DNA from: Taenia hydatigena
Lineage: Eukaryota; Platyhelminthes; Cestoda; Cyclophyllidea; Taeniidae
Assembly (NCBI GenBank): GCA_036345935.2
Contig: JADWOT020000006.1
Location: 16,094,519-16,158,518 of the forward strand
Direction: 5' to 3'
Length of the DNA stretch: 64,000 bases
Shown here: positions 61,014 through 64,000 of the stretch, one piece after another
Layout: each line of letters opens with the position of its first letter
How positions within the stretch are numbered: the first letter of the stretch is position 1
Notes under the pieces: model-generated
What the model saw: the letters and a program-made list of their open reading frames with translations, nothing else
What the model was told of the DNA's origin: nothing
Database searches by the model: none
Position numbers and translations under genes: made by a program

Positions 61014-64000
61014 CTGAAACAGAAAATCAAACGAGAATGTATTTAACATCCCAATTGAAGACACACACAAAAATATTGCTTTAAAAAGTCCAAACGAATT
61101 CGATAAGTGAATAATGTGAACATTACAGAATTCTGGTGCATAATAAAAAAAATAACATTGCACACAGCTAAAAATAGGTAGATGAAAAGTAGTGGAGAAT
61201 CGGAGTAAATGCTAAATCAACTGTACGACGAGAATCATGACGGAATCAAGGGTAAACACTACTGAAACGAATGACTAGAATATTTAGCGTTAGTCAAATG
61301 AACAAATTATAGGAAATAACATGTGGAGATAAACACAAATGGATTTCTAGATTTTCGGTTGGTTAAATAGTCGTACTTTCGACGGGAGAGTTAATACAAC
61401 ACATATGACTCAATTAGGACCAGTCCTAGAAGTGAAGATTTGGGTAAGCAGTCGAAAAGGGATGACGGTAACAGCATTAATGGCACACTGCTTTAGTGTG
61501 GCGCAGTTAAAAATAATCATCACCCTATAGATCATGACAGCTCGACCGTGGATTTGATCTAGAAAAAAGTTGCTAAGAAAAAAGCAGCGTTGTGATTCAG
61601 AAACCGAGATCAGTCAGAAGGCTAACTCTTCTAGGTGCGAGGCCATAGTGATGTGAAAAACGAGGCATATTTCGTGAGGGATGAGAGTGCAACCAGAATG
61701 CGTGTTCATGAAAAAAGGGAAACTAAAGGCAGACATTGGAACAACCAAAGAAGAAAAAGATGAACAAGGACTGTTAACGAACTCACCTCTACGCAGGGAA
61801 TCCAGCTGATATTTCAAAGTTATAAATTTAGTTACGGAATCAAAAATCTAACATTTTAAAATCAGTTGTTACATTAAAAGTAGACAAAGATATATTAAAC
61901 AAATCAGTCTGAAAAATGCAGCAGCTAATTGCACAAATTTGCGTTGAGAACCCAATATCTGCTTTCCCAATTGTCGGATACGGACACACCGAGAGAACAA
62001 GTAGCATAAGGCAAACTGAAAAATTGATCATTTGTCTTCAGAAGCTCTAAACATAATGCAAATGCTACGCCACATGAGCGGTGGCATGACCTTAGGCTAA
62101 ACAGACGTTCTGCAAAATGCGATCCTAGGAACCCAACACACAAGCCCAAATTAATCCGTGGCATCCTATAACAGCACTTTGACTATGAATAAAACCGCAA
62201 CAGCAATAATCCTATCTCAAGTCAGCCAATGCTAACCAACGTGCTTTCCGCAGGCTTGCATTAGTATCCCTCCAATCGAAACAAATGACAGCCCAAGACG
62301 CGTGCGTTCATGCCTATGACGTCCCAGTGGAGTGCATTTGTTGTCCTCGTCTACCTTACGAAGTGTGGACTGAAAGCCAAAAATAAACAGGCTGTGAATT
62401 GGTCGAACTTACGCCATCTGAGGTATGAAATCAACCAAGAGATAAGAGAATAAACAATAACGATGGCATTAGCGATAGAGTATCATTTTCACTGATATTC
62501 CGGGGATGAGCGAAGGCAAAAAATTACGGCAAAAAATAAGCAGCCAGCCAACTACTCAATCAAAAATGTCACATGCAAATAAATATTCATAAAGACTCGA
62601 AAGTATTGGTGATTTGGGAAAATACTATGACGTGAACGAAAACGTCGTAGGGGTAATACACAGAACCCAGAACTGGTGAGTGAGTGACGCAAGTAAACAC
62701 ACGAGGAATACAGAACTGGGAATGATAGCATTCGATTTGAGAGTGAATTCAAATACGATCTGAATAGTGATTTACTGACCAACATATGTGGTTGATGACG
62801 GTTTTGCATAACCACACCACTTGAAGTGATTCACCAATATTTAACTACGCAGGGTAACACCACACTGCTTAACATTATATGCCAATGATGGTTATTTATA
62901 GTAGTGAAACTGTTGCCTTTAAAGTAGTTGAGAAAAAGGGGTTCATGGGTAATGCGGTTAAGCTTTTCGCCTTTGAAACGGTCGTCACAAATGCCAGTAA
63001 AATCGCTTAAAACAAGACCTGTCTTTTAAAATTGGTCAGTTACGGCAAAGAAAACTGTTGCAAGGAATAATGGAAAATTATCCAAGTGACACACAAAAAG
63101 TACAGAAGGTGAATCAAACTGGATATATTGCCTGATGAAAACAATTGAGCGTTTTAGAGAACGAAGAAATGAAAGACATGGGCTAATTACCTCGCAAGTA
63201 GTTAAGACAGTAAAGATATAGACTGTCCACCACAGCCGAGGATTTTCCACAAGAAGAAAGTGTACCCTGGATGCATGGTGTTTTGTAACGAAACCGCTGA
63301 CGTGGTTTTGGTTGCATTTTCAGGCAAGTTCCGTAAAACACATGAACAAAATAAAACCTTAGTAGCATAATTCTAGCATACCACGGATGAAATAGCAATC
63401 AAATTACACTGAAAAGGAAGGCAGTTCCAATAAGAGAACGTGCATCAGAGCAATGAAGAATTGTACACTGTCACAAAGACATTGAAAAGATGAGTCAGGC
63501 ATCACGAACAATCCATTGTCACCAAGGCGAATGTGTTTCCTCCCCAAGACCCAAGTCGGTACAACCACAATATACGCACGACTCAACATATTGTAGCCTT
63601 GTAGGATCATGCCATTATCAAAACTGGATGACTATAGCATCATCGTTTTTACACACAAGTTCAAAAGGTAGCTATGATAAGGGGAAGCACCCGAACAAAA
63701 TTTCAGGAGGTTTTGGGATACGGTTGCAATGATTGTCCGAGTATTTGTAAAACTGCAATGCAGCACGTTTCATATTAAGGACTAATCCCTAAAGATAAGA
63801 GGGAAGTCAACCTCACCCTTATTCGATAATAAACGGGAACGTTTAACTAAACACAAGTAGTTAAAAAATAGGGGGGAAATCGCGCTTACGAATAGCGGAA
63901 TGGCTAGGAACAGGAGAGAATGGGAAGATGTGAGCCAACACCAACGGTGCCACGGACCAAGAAATTCTTATCAAATAAGAAGAGAGAAGTCCAGCTCCGA
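61014..64000. other. Right flank, possible 5' region of the kinase gene
   Basis: No confident exon is seen. On the minus strand a 19-base piece at 61788-61806 is bounded by AG and GTGAGT-type signals, and a frame at 63183-63398 ends at a possible GTAATT donor; both are candidates for upstream kinase exons but neither shows the conserved Arg/Ser-rich N-terminal motifs. The rest is AT-rich without recognised features. Confidence 0.35.

Overview
The window is animal nuclear DNA. The genes carry spliceosomal introns with GT..AG ends, and the content (an integrin alpha chain, a PCTAIRE-type CDK, a PA200 proteasome activator, RNA polymerase III subunit RPC3 and ribosomal protein S10) is metazoan. 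Several introns are only 30-37 nt long beside introns of 2-6 kb, and short LTR-like repeats are scattered between genes. Together these suggest a flatworm, most likely a tapeworm. That assignment is an inference from architecture and protein divergence; no sequence search was possible.

Layout, left to right. (1) 1542-2246 (+): an intronless, cysteine-rich protein made of three divergent ubiquitin-like domains. (2) 5342-8557 (+): POLR3C/RPC3, reconstructed as 15 phase-consistent exons coding about 507 aa. (3) 9129-20822 (-): PSME4/PA200, reconstructed as 21 phase-consistent exons coding about 2,448 aa and ending in the proteasome-docking tail Y-Y-V. (4) 20823-23295: a head-to-head intergenic region holding two LTR-like repeats in inverted orientation. 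(5) 23296-42473 (+): a complete integrin alpha chain of about 25 exons and 1,298 aa, from signal peptide to transmembrane segment and short tail. (6) 43088-43589 (-): ribosomal protein S10 in two exons, tail-to-tail with the integrin. (7) 43590-46652: a gene-poor spacer with a third LTR-like copy. (8) 46653-61013 (-): a PCTAIRE-family CDK (CDK16/17/18 type), complete from the glycine loop to the C-terminus, with its N-terminal exons unresolved and perhaps beyond the window. (9) 61014-64000: no confident coding sequence.

The genes do not form one pathway. Three touch protein turnover or protein synthesis (PA200, the ubiquitin-like protein, RPS10) and one makes tRNA and 5S rRNA (RPC3), but their adjacency looks incidental. 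I found no operon, CRISPR array, convincing tRNA gene or rRNA. The most unusual items are the triple ubiquitin-like protein without a diglycine end, the inverted LTR pair between PSME4 and the integrin, the enlarged PA200 with a preserved HbYX tail, and the altered GFFKR motif of the integrin.

Exon coordinates were derived by hand from splice signals, reading phase and resemblance to known families. Boundaries flagged as weak in the entries should be treated as provisional.
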